The notes under the pieces were generated by a model, which searched no databases, had not been told where the DNA came from, and saw nothing but the letters and a program-made list of their open reading frames with translations. Source: Chloroflexota bacterium (GTDB lineage Bacteria; Chloroflexota; Dehalococcoidia; Lucifugimonadales; UBA3495). Taken from it: a DNA stretch of 50,632 bases. Of the stretch, positions 26,482 to 35,289 are shown piece after piece. The DNA is taken from the NCBI GenBank assembly GCA_022573285.1, contig JACZUF010000021.1, forward strand, positions 1-50,632, given 5' to 3'. Positions within the stretch are counted from its first letter, which is position 1. Each line of letters begins with the position of its first letter. Made by a program: the position numbers and the translations under genes.

Positions 26482-26976
26482 TTAGCGGTGGTGATTGATG
26501 GCGGCCGCGGCGGCCAGGGCCTTGTCCACCGCGTCCGCAGGGCCGTCGGCCTGGATGATGGCGCCGTCAATGTCCATGCCGTCGCCGTTGGTTGTGAGCG
26601 GCCAGGTCTTCAGGCCGACCACGGGGATGCCGTCGGCGAGGGCGTGTCCGATCTCCGAGAGGGTGCCGAAGGCCCCGCCGACGGCGATCACCGCTTCTCC
26701 GGTGTGGACCACGATCACGTTCCGGGAGTAGCCCATGCTGGTGACGATGGGGATATCGACGTAGCTGTTGGCTTCGGCTGCGGCCCGCCCCGGCAGGATG
26801 CCGATGGTGGTGCCGCCCTCGGCCTTGGCCCCCCGGCAGACTGCCTCCATGATGCCGCTGAGTCCGCCGCAGACGACCATGATGTCTCTGCGGGCCAATT
26901 CGCGGCCGACTTCTTCCGCCAGTTCCACGTGTTCCCGAGTGGCGGGATTACTGCTGCCGATCACTGAAATTATCAT
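26482..26976 (-). CDS. TIGR00725-type SLOG-fold protein
   Basis: 164 residues with the Rossmann-like SLOG/LOG fold: ISVIGSSNP at the start, GGLSGIME (37-44) for phosphate binding, ILPGR (60-64), and GGAFGTLSE (100-108), which corresponds to the GGxGTxxE motif of lysine-decarboxylase-like LOG proteins. Members bind a nucleotide or cytokinin-type nucleotide; the exact role of the TIGR00725 group is unknown. It lies between nuoN and eno on the same strand. Confidence 0.82.
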   Translation of the reverse strand: MIISVIGSSNPATREHVELAEEVGRELARRDIMVVCGGLSGIMEAVCRGAKAEGGTTIGILPGRAAAEANSYVDIPIVTSMGYSRNVIVVHTGEAVIAVGGAFGTLSEIGHALADGIPVVGLKTWPLTTNGDGMDIDGAIIQADGPADAVDKALAAAAAINHHR

Positions 26977-27102
26977 CTAATTTCTGCCTTACAAAAGGAA
27001 AATTACGCCTGATGGTTGGCCTCGCTTAGGAAGCATGAGTATATCAGAACGCGCTCCGGCGTCCTGCAGCCGCCGTGCCTAATCGAGGCCGGCATTGGCG
27101 AC

Positions 27103-28602
27103 TCAGGGCATGACGGCGCGGCTGGCAGCCTCGATGGCTTCGATCAGCGGCCGAGGATAGACGCCCAGCCAGAGGATGGCCGCCATACCGGAACCCAGCA
27201 CCGTCAGCAACGTCAGAGAAGGCCGTCTCGTCAACGCCGGGTATTCTTCCAGCAGGTCGCCGCCGCCATCGCCTTCCAACGCGGGCTCGATGTACACGTG
27301 GCGCAGGACCTGCAGATAGTAGTAAAGGGAGATCAGACTGCTGAAGACGGCCAACGCAGCGAGCCATAGAAAGCCTTCCGCCGCCACGGCGGTGAAGAGA
27401 TAGAACTTCATGATGAACCCGGCGAAGATGGGGAGCCCCGCCAGGGAGAACAGGCCCATGGCCAGCGCCGCCGCCAAGAAGGGCTGGTGGTCCGCCAGAC
27501 CGCCCAGGTCGGCGATCATCTCTTTGCCGGTCATGTTGAAGAAGGAGATTATGGCCGCAAAGACCACCAGGTTGGTGATGGAGTAGCCCACCAGGTAGAA
27601 CATCACGCCGGTGGCGGCCAGGTCCGAGTTCGTGGAGAGCGCGGCGATACCGGCCAGGATGAACCCGGCATGCCCGATGCTGGAATAGGCCATCAGCCGT
27701 TTCAGGTTCTGCTGCGCCAGGGCCACCAGGTTGCCCACCAGCATGCTGACGGCGGCCAATGCCGCCAGCACCAATTGCCACTGCTCCCAACGGTCGGCCG
27801 CCGGGACAAAACCTTCCGCAACCAAGCGCAACACCAAGGCGAACGCCGCCGCCTTGGAGCCGATGGCCAGGTAGGCCGTAACCGGGTAGGGCGCCCCTTC
27901 GTAAACATCGGGGGCCCACATGTGAAACGGCACCACGGAGACCTTGAACATCAATCCCACCAGGATCAACCCCACGCCGACCCAGAGCGCCGGGCTCACC
28001 TCGGCGGCCGCGGCCAATCCGACGGCGATATCGTCGAACTTGGTCACGCCCAAGGTGCCGTAGACCATGCTCACACCGTAGAGGAGGATGGCCGAAGACA
28101 CCGCGCCCACGATGATGTACTTGAGGGCGCTCTCGTTGGACTTGGCGCTGTCCTTGGCGTAGGCCGCCAGCACGTATAGGCTGAAGCTGAGCAGTTCCAA
28201 AGCGATGTAGGCCGTGAGCAGTTCCCGTGACTGGGCCATCAGGTTCATGCCCAAGATGGAGAACAGCAGCAGTCCGTAGAATTCGCCCTGGTGTTGAAGC
28301 CGGTTCTCCACAAAGTCCATGGAACTGAGGATGATGAACACGCCCATTCCCATGAAAAATACCTTGAAGAAGAGGGAGAACGCGTCCACCGCCAAGAGAC
28401 CGTTATAGAGACTCTCTTGTTCGTCCCACAGCATGACCAAGGACAATACGATCAGGGCCAAAAGACCGGCGATGGAAAGCCACGCCAGGTATCCCTTGCG
28501 GCCTTCCGGCAGGAATAGGTCCACCACGAAGACCAGGAACGCCAAGCCCGCCAGAGCGAACTCCGGTGTCAGCAGGCCCAGATTGTCGGTGAGACCGTTC
28601 AC
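27103..28602 (-). CDS. nuoN: NADH-quinone oxidoreductase subunit N
   Basis: 499 residues, polytopic, antiporter-like subunit of complex I. The conserved segment around residues 219-256, FKVSVVPFHMWAPDVYEGAP followed by TAYLAIGSKAAA, carries the proton-channel lysine in trans-membrane helix 7 and 8. It starts with a GTG six bases after nuoM stop, as the last gene of the nuo operon. It forms part of the membrane proton-pumping arm. Confidence 0.95.
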   Translation of the reverse strand: MNGLTDNLGLLTPEFALAGLAFLVFVVDLFLPEGRKGYLAWLSIAGLLALIVLSLVMLWDEQESLYNGLLAVDAFSLFFKVFFMGMGVFIILSSMDFVENRLQHQGEFYGLLLFSILGMNLMAQSRELLTAYIALELLSFSLYVLAAYAKDSAKSNESALKYIIVGAVSSAILLYGVSMVYGTLGVTKFDDIAVGLAAAAEVSPALWVGVGLILVGLMFKVSVVPFHMWAPDVYEGAPYPVTAYLAIGSKAAAFALVLRLVAEGFVPAADRWEQWQLVLAALAAVSMLVGNLVALAQQNLKRLMAYSSIGHAGFILAGIAALSTNSDLAATGVMFYLVGYSITNLVVFAAIISFFNMTGKEMIADLGGLADHQPFLAAALAMGLFSLAGLPIFAGFIMKFYLFTAVAAEGFLWLAALAVFSSLISLYYYLQVLRHVYIEPALEGDGGGDLLEEYPALTRRPSLTLLTVLGSGMAAILWLGVYPRPLIEAIEAASRAVMP

Positions 28603-28608
28603 TGCCGA

Positions 28609-30120
28609 TTACACTCCTGGGATCGATTGGACGCCCACGTTGATGACCCGCAACAAGGGCTCCGGCCAGACTCCGACGAAGATCATGATCCCCACGAAGG
28701 CCGCGCCCACGGCCATCTCCACCGGACTGGCGTCGGTGAGGTTGGCCCACTGCTCGTCCGCCTCGCCCAGGAAGGTCCGGGCCAATAGACGCAGGATATA
28801 GACGGCCGTAAGCGCCGCGCCGATGACAGCCAAGATAGCAAAGGGCATATAGGTGCGGAACGCGCCGGTAAACACCATGAACTCGGCAATGAACCCGCTC
28901 AGTCCAGGCAGGCCCAAAGAAGCCAGACCGGCGATGGCGAAGAAGAAGCTGTTCACGCCCATCCGGCTGGCCAGCCCGTTCAACACCGAGATGTCCCTGG
29001 TGTGGGTGCGGTCGTAGATCGCGCCGACCAGGAGGAACATCAGGGCCGTCATGATACCGTGGGAGAACATCTGCAAGACAGCGCCGCCCATGCCGATGTT
29101 GTCCAGGGTGGCGATGCCCATGAGCACGTAGCCCATGTGGCTGACGCTGGAATAGCCGATGATGTACTTCAGGTCATTTTGGGACATGGCCGACACCGCG
29201 CCGTAGAGGACGTTCACACTGCCCAAGCTGATCAATACCGGCATCCAGTTCGCGGCGCCCTCGGGCAGCAGGAAGATGCCGACGCGGATGATGCCGTAGG
29301 CCCCCAGCTTCATCAGCACCCCGGCATGGAGCATGCTCACCGCCGTGGGCGCCGCCACGTGGCCGTCGGGCGACCAGGTATGGAAGGGCCAGAGGCCGGC
29401 CAGCACGCCGAATCCCACCATGAACAGCGGGAACACCCAGGTCTGGAAGGTGCTGTCGAACTGCCCTGACTCGGCCAGTTGGGCCAAGGTCTCCAGTGAG
29501 AAGGTCGCCGCTCCGTTGCCCGAAGCCTCGACGTACAGCGCCAGGATGCCGATCCAGACCAGGACGCTTCCTCCCACCAGGTACATGATCAGTTTCATGG
29601 CCCCGTATTCCTTGGTGCGCAGGAAGGTGCCGAAATCGGTGCTGCTGCCCCAGACGCCGATGAGCAGGTACATGGGCAGCACGGCCAGTTCGTAGAAGAA
29701 GAACAGGAAGAACAGGTCGCGCACAATAAACACGCCGTAGACCCCAGCCGACAGGGCAAACAGCAGCACGAAGAAATCCCGGGTGCGGTGCTTAACGGTC
29801 TGGGAGATCAGCACCCCGCCGAACAACACGATGCCGTTCAGCAGCACCAATGGGGCCGATATGCCGTCGATCCCCAGGGACAGGTTGATGTCCAGCGGTC
29901 CCGGCAGCCATTCGTAGGTGCGGAGGAACTGGAACCCGCCCAGGTCGTAGTCGTACCGGGCGAAGATGACCAAAGCCAGGACCAGGGATATGGCCGAGAT
30001 GAAGATGGCGAAGTGCCAGGACTCTTTGCTCTGGCCGCTGGACATGAACATCATTGCCAGCGACCCGCCCAGGGGCACCAATATCAGTAGCACCAGCGCT
30101 ACTTGATCGAAATCGTTCAT
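28609..30120 (-). CDS. nuoM: NADH-quinone oxidoreductase subunit M
   Basis: 503 residues, polytopic antiporter-like subunit. The family segment AGLWPFHTWSPDGHVAAPTA and SMLHAGVLMKLGAYG (about 240-275) is intact, and a glutamate-containing LFFLFFFYELAVLPMYLLIG helix lies near residue 140. It pumps protons within complex I. It lies six bases before nuoN; upstream, a 131-base gap to nuoL holds a short dispersed repeat. Confidence 0.96.
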   Translation of the reverse strand: MNDFDQVALVLLILVPLGGSLAMMFMSSGQSKESWHFAIFISAISLVLALVIFARYDYDLGGFQFLRTYEWLPGPLDINLSLGIDGISAPLVLLNGIVLFGGVLISQTVKHRTRDFFVLLFALSAGVYGVFIVRDLFFLFFFYELAVLPMYLLIGVWGSSTDFGTFLRTKEYGAMKLIMYLVGGSVLVWIGILALYVEASGNGAATFSLETLAQLAESGQFDSTFQTWVFPLFMVGFGVLAGLWPFHTWSPDGHVAAPTAVSMLHAGVLMKLGAYGIIRVGIFLLPEGAANWMPVLISLGSVNVLYGAVSAMSQNDLKYIIGYSSVSHMGYVLMGIATLDNIGMGGAVLQMFSHGIMTALMFLLVGAIYDRTHTRDISVLNGLASRMGVNSFFFAIAGLASLGLPGLSGFIAEFMVFTGAFRTYMPFAILAVIGAALTAVYILRLLARTFLGEADEQWANLTDASPVEMAVGAAFVGIMIFVGVWPEPLLRVINVGVQSIPGV

Positions 30121-30159
30121 GACCGGAGTCCCGTCTCGACGGAGGTTGGCCGGTGGACC

Positions 30160-30184
30160 GTTCGTCCTGAATTTGTCAAAGGAC
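30160..30184. repeat. Short dispersed repeat inside the nuo operon
   Basis: GTTCGTCCTGAATTTG and the next nine bases match in reverse orientation the element at 46421-46447 (about 18 of 25 positions). It is the familiar VLSLSKD-type repeat and lies in the nuoL-nuoM gap, where a spacer is otherwise only a few bases elsewhere in the operon. Confidence 0.5.
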
Positions 30185-30251
30185 TCATCATCGGGTCAGA
30201 CGGATTTCCGAAATAGCCTCTCGAAGCTGTTATGCGGAAGACACCGGCCAT

Positions 30252-32171
30252 CTACACCGCCCTCAGCCAAACGAAGATGCCCAGTCCAATGGACCCCACG
30301 GCCATGCCCAGGGTGTAGCTGTAAACGTGGCCGGTCACATGCAGCCGGAGCACCGTGCCAAACTTCCGCACCAGGTCGGCCGGGCCGTTCACGGCGATGT
30401 CGTTGACAATCGCCCGGTCGAAGTAGGCGATGAAGCCGGAGAAGACCAACACCACGCGGTCTATGGTCCACTGGTAGACCTCGTCGAAGTAATACTTGTT
30501 CTCCACCACCTTTAGAACCAGGGCGAAACGCGACCGCGCCCCCTCCAGCGCTATGCTCTTCTTGGCGTAGGCCAGATAGGCGAAGACGAAGGCCATGACG
30601 GCCATGACGATGGATACGGCGCCCAGCCAGGGCACGAAGTGGAACTCCTCTCCGTGCCCGAAGAATAAGAAGGTGCCGATCCCGCCGAAGCTGCCGGGCC
30701 AGTTGAAACTTATTAGGCCGAACCCCAGGGCCAAGACCCCCAAGAGCACCATGGGCAACGCCATCCCGGCGGGCGCATCATGAACGCCGCTATTCCGGTC
30801 CTTCAACTCGCCGAAGAACACTAGGAACATCGCCCGGCCCATGTAGAGAGCGCTCAACAAGGCCGTGAACAGGGTTAAGACGATGAACGCGGCGTTCCGG
30901 TGGTCGTTCACCGCCACCAATATCTCATCCTTGCTCCAGAAACCGGCCAGGATGGGGATGCCGCCCAGGGACAGGGCCCCAATGGAAAAGACCAGCGCGG
31001 TCAGCGGCATGACCTTCCTCAGGCCGCCCATCTCGCCCGTCTCCTGAGTTTCAGTGCTGTGGAGGACGCTGCCCGCCCCCAGGAACAAGAGCGCCTTGGA
31101 GAAGCCGTGGGCCATCAGATGGAAAATGGCCGCCGTATAACCGAAGGCGCCAAGGGACAGCATCATCAGGCCCAGGTGGCTGATGGTGGAGTAGGCCAGT
31201 ATGCGCTTTAGGTCGGTGGCCACCAGGGCGATCGTCGCGGCCATCAGGGCCGTCACCAAGCCGACTATGGCCACGATAAGCAACGGGTCGGCATCGTAGG
31301 CCTCGAAGATGGGAAAGGTGCGGGCCACCAGGAATACGCCCGCGATCACCATGGTCGCGGCGTGGATCAGGGCGCTGACCGGGGTTGGGCCTTCCATGGC
31401 GTCGGGCAGCCAAACGTGGAAGGGGACCTGGGCGGACTTGCCCATGGCGCCCAGGAACAGAAGAATGGCGGACGCCGTCGCCACTCCCTCGCTCATGGCG
31501 CCGGTGCGGGCCGCCTCGAAGGCATCCAACATACTGAAGCTGCCCACCTCCCGCCAGATGAGCAGGATGCCCACCAGCAGCCCCACGTCGCCGATCCTGG
31601 TCACGATAAAGGCCTTCTTGGCCGCCTCCCTGGCCTGCGGCCGTTCGTGCCAGAACCCGATCAACAGGTAAGAGCAGATTCCAACCAACTCCCAGGCGAC
31701 GTATAGAAGCAGGAAGTTGTCGGCTACGACCAGGGTCAGCATGGCGGCGGCAAACAGGGAATGGACCGCGAAATACCAGCCAAAGCGCGGGTCGCCCTTC
31801 ATGTAGGCCGTGGAGTAGACCTGGACCATGAGGGCCACGAAGGTGACCAGCCCCAGCATGGCGATGGTTAGCGGGTCGATCAGAATGCCCCAGTGCAGGG
31901 TGACACTGCCCACCGCCCCGGCTATCCCGGCGTTGAACCAACTCCGTTCGTAATCGCAGGTGAGCATGCCGGTGTTCTCGCTGGTGAAGCAGCCCCTGGT
32001 GGCGGCATCGGCGCCCAGCCAGGAAATGAACACGAACCAGAAAACCACGAACCCGCCGCCGATGGCCAAGATCGACAGCCAAGAGCCTCTCCCCGGCAGG
32101 TACTTGCCGAAGACCACGATCACCGGCGCGGCGGCGAAGCTGAACACCGGTATGAGCCAGGCCCACTCCAT
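30252..32171 (-). CDS. nuoL: NADH-quinone oxidoreductase subunit L
   Basis: 639 residues, the longest antiporter-like subunit. Conserved GAMGKSAQVPFHVWLPDAM and PTPVSALIHAATMV lie around residues 241-270. The long C-terminal extension (from about 530) contains the lateral helix region that clamps NuoM and NuoN. It couples quinone reduction to proton pumping. The start ATG lies directly after a 60-base tandem repeat (32174-32233). Confidence 0.96.
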   Translation of the reverse strand: MEWAWLIPVFSFAAAPVIVVFGKYLPGRGSWLSILAIGGGFVVFWFVFISWLGADAATRGCFTSENTGMLTCDYERSWFNAGIAGAVGSVTLHWGILIDPLTIAMLGLVTFVALMVQVYSTAYMKGDPRFGWYFAVHSLFAAAMLTLVVADNFLLLYVAWELVGICSYLLIGFWHERPQAREAAKKAFIVTRIGDVGLLVGILLIWREVGSFSMLDAFEAARTGAMSEGVATASAILLFLGAMGKSAQVPFHVWLPDAMEGPTPVSALIHAATMVIAGVFLVARTFPIFEAYDADPLLIVAIVGLVTALMAATIALVATDLKRILAYSTISHLGLMMLSLGAFGYTAAIFHLMAHGFSKALLFLGAGSVLHSTETQETGEMGGLRKVMPLTALVFSIGALSLGGIPILAGFWSKDEILVAVNDHRNAAFIVLTLFTALLSALYMGRAMFLVFFGELKDRNSGVHDAPAGMALPMVLLGVLALGFGLISFNWPGSFGGIGTFLFFGHGEEFHFVPWLGAVSIVMAVMAFVFAYLAYAKKSIALEGARSRFALVLKVVENKYYFDEVYQWTIDRVVLVFSGFIAYFDRAIVNDIAVNGPADLVRKFGTVLRLHVTGHVYSYTLGMAVGSIGLGIFVWLRAV

Positions 32172-32173
32172 TA

Positions 32174-32233
32174 GACGCTCACCCGGCAGACGGCCATCCG
32201 GCAGACGCTCACCCGGTGGACGGTCACCCGGGC
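32174..32233. repeat. Four tandem 15-bp repeats before nuoL
   Basis: Four units of 15 bases (GACGCTCACCCGGCA, GACGGCCATCCGGCA, GACGCTCACCCGGTG, GACGGTCACCCGGGC) fill most of the nuoK-nuoL gap and end two bases before the nuoL ATG. On the minus strand each carries GGGTGA or GGATGG, which might act as repeated weak ribosome-binding sites. The period is a multiple of three. Confidence 0.8.
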
Positions 32234-32256
32234 GGCCGCCATATGTGGTTTGGCGT

Positions 32257-32577
32257 CTACCATTTCATCAAGTTGATCTCATCGACGTTGACGGTCGATC
32301 TGTTCCGGAACATCCGCAGGATTATGGCCAGGGCCAGACCGACCTCGGCCGCAGCCACGGTGATGATAAAGATGGCGATCAACTGGCCGTCGAAATTGGA
32401 AAAGCTGCCGGTACCCTCCATGTGGGAGGCGGCGGCGATGAGGTTGATGTTCACCGCGTTCAGCATCAATTCGATGGACATCACGATGAGCACGGCGGAA
32501 CGGCGGGCCATCACGCCGTAGAAGCCGATGACGAACAGAACGGCGCTTAGGAGTTGGAACCAGAGCAGATCGACCAT
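32257..32577 (-). CDS. nuoK: NADH-quinone oxidoreductase subunit K
   Basis: 106 residues with three membrane helices. The conserved glutamates lie in IVMSIELMLNAVNINLIA and in the AAAEVGLALAII segment of the last two helices; these form the proton channel. It belongs to complex I and starts three bases after the nuoJ stop, with a GGAGAGGG ribosome-binding site. Confidence 0.96.
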   Translation of the reverse strand: MVDLLWFQLLSAVLFVIGFYGVMARRSAVLIVMSIELMLNAVNINLIAAASHMEGTGSFSNFDGQLIAIFIITVAAAEVGLALAIILRMFRNRSTVNVDEINLMKW

Positions 32578-32580
32578 GGT

Positions 32581-33069
32581 CTAGCCCTCTCCCCGGTCGG
32601 AACGGGCGATGATTATGGCGCCGATCAACGCCACCAGCAGCACTAGGGACGCGATCTCAAACGGAACGGCCCAGGTGGTGAAAAGGGACTCGCCGATACC
32701 GGTGAATGAGGCGTTCTGGGCCTGGGTCCCCTGCACCGAGTTTATGGCGAAAGCGGGAACCAAGACCCCCAGAAAAGCCAGGGCGGCGATGGCGGCCAGA
32801 GGCCACTGTTTGTTGTCGGTGATGCGGGGGTAGTCGGCGCTCCTGGTCAGCATGATGGCGAACAGGAGCACGATGATGATCGCCCCACCGTAGATCAGGA
32901 CCTGAACTAGGGCAAGGAACTCGGCGAAAAGGACCAGGTAGACCCCGGCCACGGCAATCAGAGAGACCAACAGGGCCAGCGCCGCGTGCACCACGTTGCG
33001 GGTGACCACCACGCCCAGTCCGCCGCCGATGGTCAGCACGGCCAGCAATATGAAAATGAACCAGGCCAT
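32581..33069 (-). CDS. nuoJ: NADH-quinone oxidoreductase subunit J
   Basis: 162 residues, five membrane helices. The region LALVQVLIYGGAIIIVLLFAIML, containing the pi-bulge helix of NuoJ, is clear. A 5-prime frame of 36 codons (33070-33180) ends exactly at its ATG (TAG then ATG), so translation may be coupled to that frame. It lies in the second half of the nuo operon, 187 bases after the cysteine-rich protein gene. Confidence 0.94.
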   Translation of the reverse strand: MAWFIFILLAVLTIGGGLGVVVTRNVVHAALALLVSLIAVAGVYLVLFAEFLALVQVLIYGGAIIIVLLFAIMLTRSADYPRITDNKQWPLAAIAALAFLGVLVPAFAINSVQGTQAQNASFTGIGESLFTTWAVPFEIASLVLLVALIGAIIIARSDRGEG

Positions 33070-33180
33070 CTAGGCGGTAAATACCCGCCTTTCGGACGCT
33101 CCACCGGCCATCAACTCTCCCTCTGCTCCGGCCCCTTCCAAAATTTGAGCCACCAAATCGGCGGCTCCCTTGATTCCCTT
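33070..33180 (-). other. Open 36-codon frame directly upstream of nuoJ
   Basis: After an in-frame TAA, 36 codons stay open and end TAG, directly abutting the nuoJ ATG. The codons read GIKGAADLVAQILEGAGA and onward, which looks protein-like. There is no ATG before the nuoJ-proximal end; a GTG at 33153 or an ATG at 33108 could serve. It may be a leader peptide, a gene remnant or chance. Confidence 0.25.
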
Positions 33181-33205
33181 TTAAATGCCCTTGCCCGGCG
33201 GATTG

Positions 33206-33219
33206 CCGCCGCGCGGCGG
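33206..33219. repeat. GC palindrome in the nuoJ upstream gap
   Basis: CCGCCGCGCGGCGG is a 14-bp perfect palindrome followed on the plus strand by ACCTTTTT. It lies in the largest gap of the nuo operon, but the U-run is on the wrong strand for terminating nuo transcription. Confidence 0.3.
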
Positions 33220-33256
33220 ACCTTTTTCGGGTCCGCTTCGGGTCCATATTGAGGCG

Positions 33257-33520
33257 TTACTTCTTCCTAAACAGCCTTTTCAGAAACCCGCCCGGTCCCC
33301 GGTCCAATTGCGGCAGGTCCTCAAAGGTGCGCAGCAGGCCGCAACTGACGCAGGCACAGTCCACCGGGTGTTTGGCGGCCCTTTCACCGCCGGCCCGTCT
33401 GTTGCGCTGGGGCTTGATCTTCTTGCCCTTTAAGAACCGGTCGGTGCAGTCCTGACAGGTGCAGGCCGCCGGATGACGCCCGGCCATGTTCAATAGTCGT
33501 TCGTCTTCCCGTTTCGGCAT
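33257..33520 (-). CDS. Small HPxxCxCxxC double-motif protein
   Basis: 87 residues, not a recognised Nuo subunit. Two copies of HPxxCxCxxC are present: H16, C20, C22, C25 and H51, C55, C57, C60, 35 residues apart, so the protein looks like an internal duplication able to bind one or two metals (zinc or an Fe-S cluster). The rest is basic, ending GGFLKRLFRKK. It lies 26 bases after nuoI, with the same strand and operon direction, before nuoJ. An accessory role in complex I assembly, cluster supply or redox sensing is inferred from position only. No signal peptide is visible. Confidence 0.7.
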   Translation of the reverse strand: MPKREDERLLNMAGRHPAACTCQDCTDRFLKGKKIKPQRNRRAGGERAAKHPVDCACVSCGLLRTFEDLPQLDRGPGGFLKRLFRKK

Positions 33521-33546
33521 GGCGCGTTTCCCTTGGGTCAGACCCG

Positions 33547-34122
33547 TTACTGGGACTCGGCCTCCGCAGCAGCCTTTGCGGCCCCTGCTTCTTCGCCTTT
33601 CTGGTCCTCTTGGGCTTTGGCCCTCTGGGTCGGAGGTATCCAGCCCGTTTCCTTCTGGAACTTGTGTCCGATCTCCAGCAGCACGGGCAGGTCCACCCGG
33701 CTCCCGTTGCGGCTGAAAGTGCTCATTTCGTGCTCGTGGGTCATCACGATCGCATCGAAATTACACACCTCGACGCAGATCCCGCATAGTATACACCGGT
33801 TGAGATTGATCTCGAAGCTGTCGACGATCTTTCTACGGGCGCTTTTTCCCTCTTCGTGAAGAGGGTTGTCCTTCATAGTCGACGACATGCACTGGGTCGG
33901 GCATTGGCGGATGCAGACCATGCAACTGGTGCAGTACGGCTCGACCACGCCGTCGTCCCAGGTGAGGGCGGGGAAACCCATGAACCGGTCCTTCACCGGA
34001 GTGGGCTCGTCCCGGCGCCCCAGCAGATTGCCGCTGGACGGGTATTGGCGGGTCACCGGCGCCCGCAACCCCTTCATGGTGGACACCAGAGTCAAGACCA
34101 ACCCCTTCAGGCTGTTAATCAT
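33547..34122 (-). CDS. nuoI: NADH-quinone oxidoreductase subunit I
   Basis: 191 residues with two ferredoxin-like [4Fe-4S] motifs: CTSCMVCIRQCP and CILCGICVEVCNFDAI. These carry clusters N6a and N6b, passing electrons toward NuoB. A GGAGGAAA ribosome-binding site precedes the ATG, which directly follows the nuoH TAA (TAAATG). The C-terminus has an alanine/glutamate-rich tail. Confidence 0.96.
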   Translation of the reverse strand: MINSLKGLVLTLVSTMKGLRAPVTRQYPSSGNLLGRRDEPTPVKDRFMGFPALTWDDGVVEPYCTSCMVCIRQCPTQCMSSTMKDNPLHEEGKSARRKIVDSFEINLNRCILCGICVEVCNFDAIVMTHEHEMSTFSRNGSRVDLPVLLEIGHKFQKETGWIPPTQRAKAQEDQKGEEAGAAKAAAEAESQ

Positions 34123-35289
34123 TTAGTTTCCTCCCGCCTGCGTCGAAGCCGGGTTCGGGGCCCGGCGCTGGGCTTCCAGCGCTTCCTGCCTGCTCCGGAC
34201 CTGGGCCACCAACCGCTTGGGGCCGGTCATCCGCTTGTAGATCAGGTATCCGACCACCAACAGAGTGACCGACGACATGGCGGTGAGGGACCACGCCGGC
34301 CATTCGTAGAACTGATACACGGCGGTCATGACGACCAATAGGAACGACAGTGGGACCATGACCTTCCAGGCAAAGGCCATCAACTGGTCGATGCGCAGCC
34401 TCGGGAAGGTGCCACGAATCCAGAAGATCACCATTACGACCAGATAGACCTTGAGCAGGAACCAGACGATTCCCCAATCGCCGGTCAGCCACGGGCCGGA
34501 CCAGCCGCCGAAGAATAGGATCACGGTGAGCGCGGCGATGGCGAAGGTGTTGATATATTCGGCCAAGAAGAAGACCGACCAGTGGGCCCCGCTGTACTCG
34601 ACGAAAGGACCGCCGACGATCTCAGACTCGGCGAAGTAGATGTCGAAGGGGGTCCGGCCGACCTCGGCCAGTCCGGCGATGAAAAAGATGACCAGCCCCA
34701 GGGGCTGCACCAGCAGGAAGATGTAATCGTCCTGTGCATTGACTATCTCCCTCATGTCCAGGGACTGGGCCAGCATGGCCACCGAGACGGCCACCATGAT
34801 GATGGGTATCTCGTAGCTGATGAGCTGGGCCGCCGCCCGCAGGCCGCCAAGGGTACCGTATTTGTTGGCCGAGCCCCAGCCCGCCATCACCAACCCCAGG
34901 ATTCCCACGACCGCGAAGGCGATGATGTAGAAGAGGCCCAGCTCCAGGTTCTGTATCACCGCGCCGTGGGCGGCTGGTATGGTCACCCAGATCATGAACG
35001 CCGATACGACGACGATTATCGGCGCGACCCAGAAGATGGCCTTGTCCGATGAGGCCGGGATGATGTCTTCTTTGAGAATCAGCTTCAGGGCGTCGGCCAT
35101 CGGCTGCATCAATCCCATTGGACCGGTACGGGTGGGCCCCAAGCGCCGCTGGAGCCGCCCCAGGACCTTACGTTCCAGCCAGGTCAATGACAGCACCACG
35201 ATGGACAGGCCGGCGAACAAGAGGAAAAGCCCGACCACTATCCAGATGAAGTCGGTCAGGCTGATGGCTAACAAGACGGTGGCCGGCAC
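34123..35289 (-). CDS. nuoH: NADH-quinone oxidoreductase subunit H
   Basis: 388 residues from the chosen GTG. Diagnostic segments: ERKVLGRLQRRLGPTRTG and MADALKLILKEDIIP near the start, then AGLAEVGRTPFDIYFAESEI, which lines the quinone chamber. Eight or so membrane helices follow the family plan. The open frame reaches further upstream to 35358 but would overlap nuoD by 70 bases. The GTG at 35289 overlaps the nuoD stop by one base (TAGTG), with GAGGTGG upstream, so I take it. NuoH anchors the membrane arm and forms the quinone channel with NuoB and NuoD. Confidence 0.95.
   Translation of the reverse strand: MPATVLLAISLTDFIWIVVGLFLLFAGLSIVVLSLTWLERKVLGRLQRRLGPTRTGPMGLMQPMADALKLILKEDIIPASSDKAIFWVAPIIVVVSAFMIWVTIPAAHGAVIQNLELGLFYIIAFAVVGILGLVMAGWGSANKYGTLGGLRAAAQLISYEIPIIMVAVSVAMLAQSLDMREIVNAQDDYIFLLVQPLGLVIFFIAGLAEVGRTPFDIYFAESEIVGGPFVEYSGAHWSVFFLAEYINTFAIAALTVILFFGGWSGPWLTGDWGIVWFLLKVYLVVMVIFWIRGTFPRLRIDQLMAFAWKVMVPLSFLLVVMTAVYQFYEWPAWSLTAMSSVTLLVVGYLIYKRMTGPKRLVAQVRSRQEALEAQRRAPNPASTQAGGN

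Noticed and set aside
32657..33247. 196-codon minus-strand frame overlapping nuoJ
   Set aside because: R/G-rich out-of-frame reading of nuoJ and its upstream gap.
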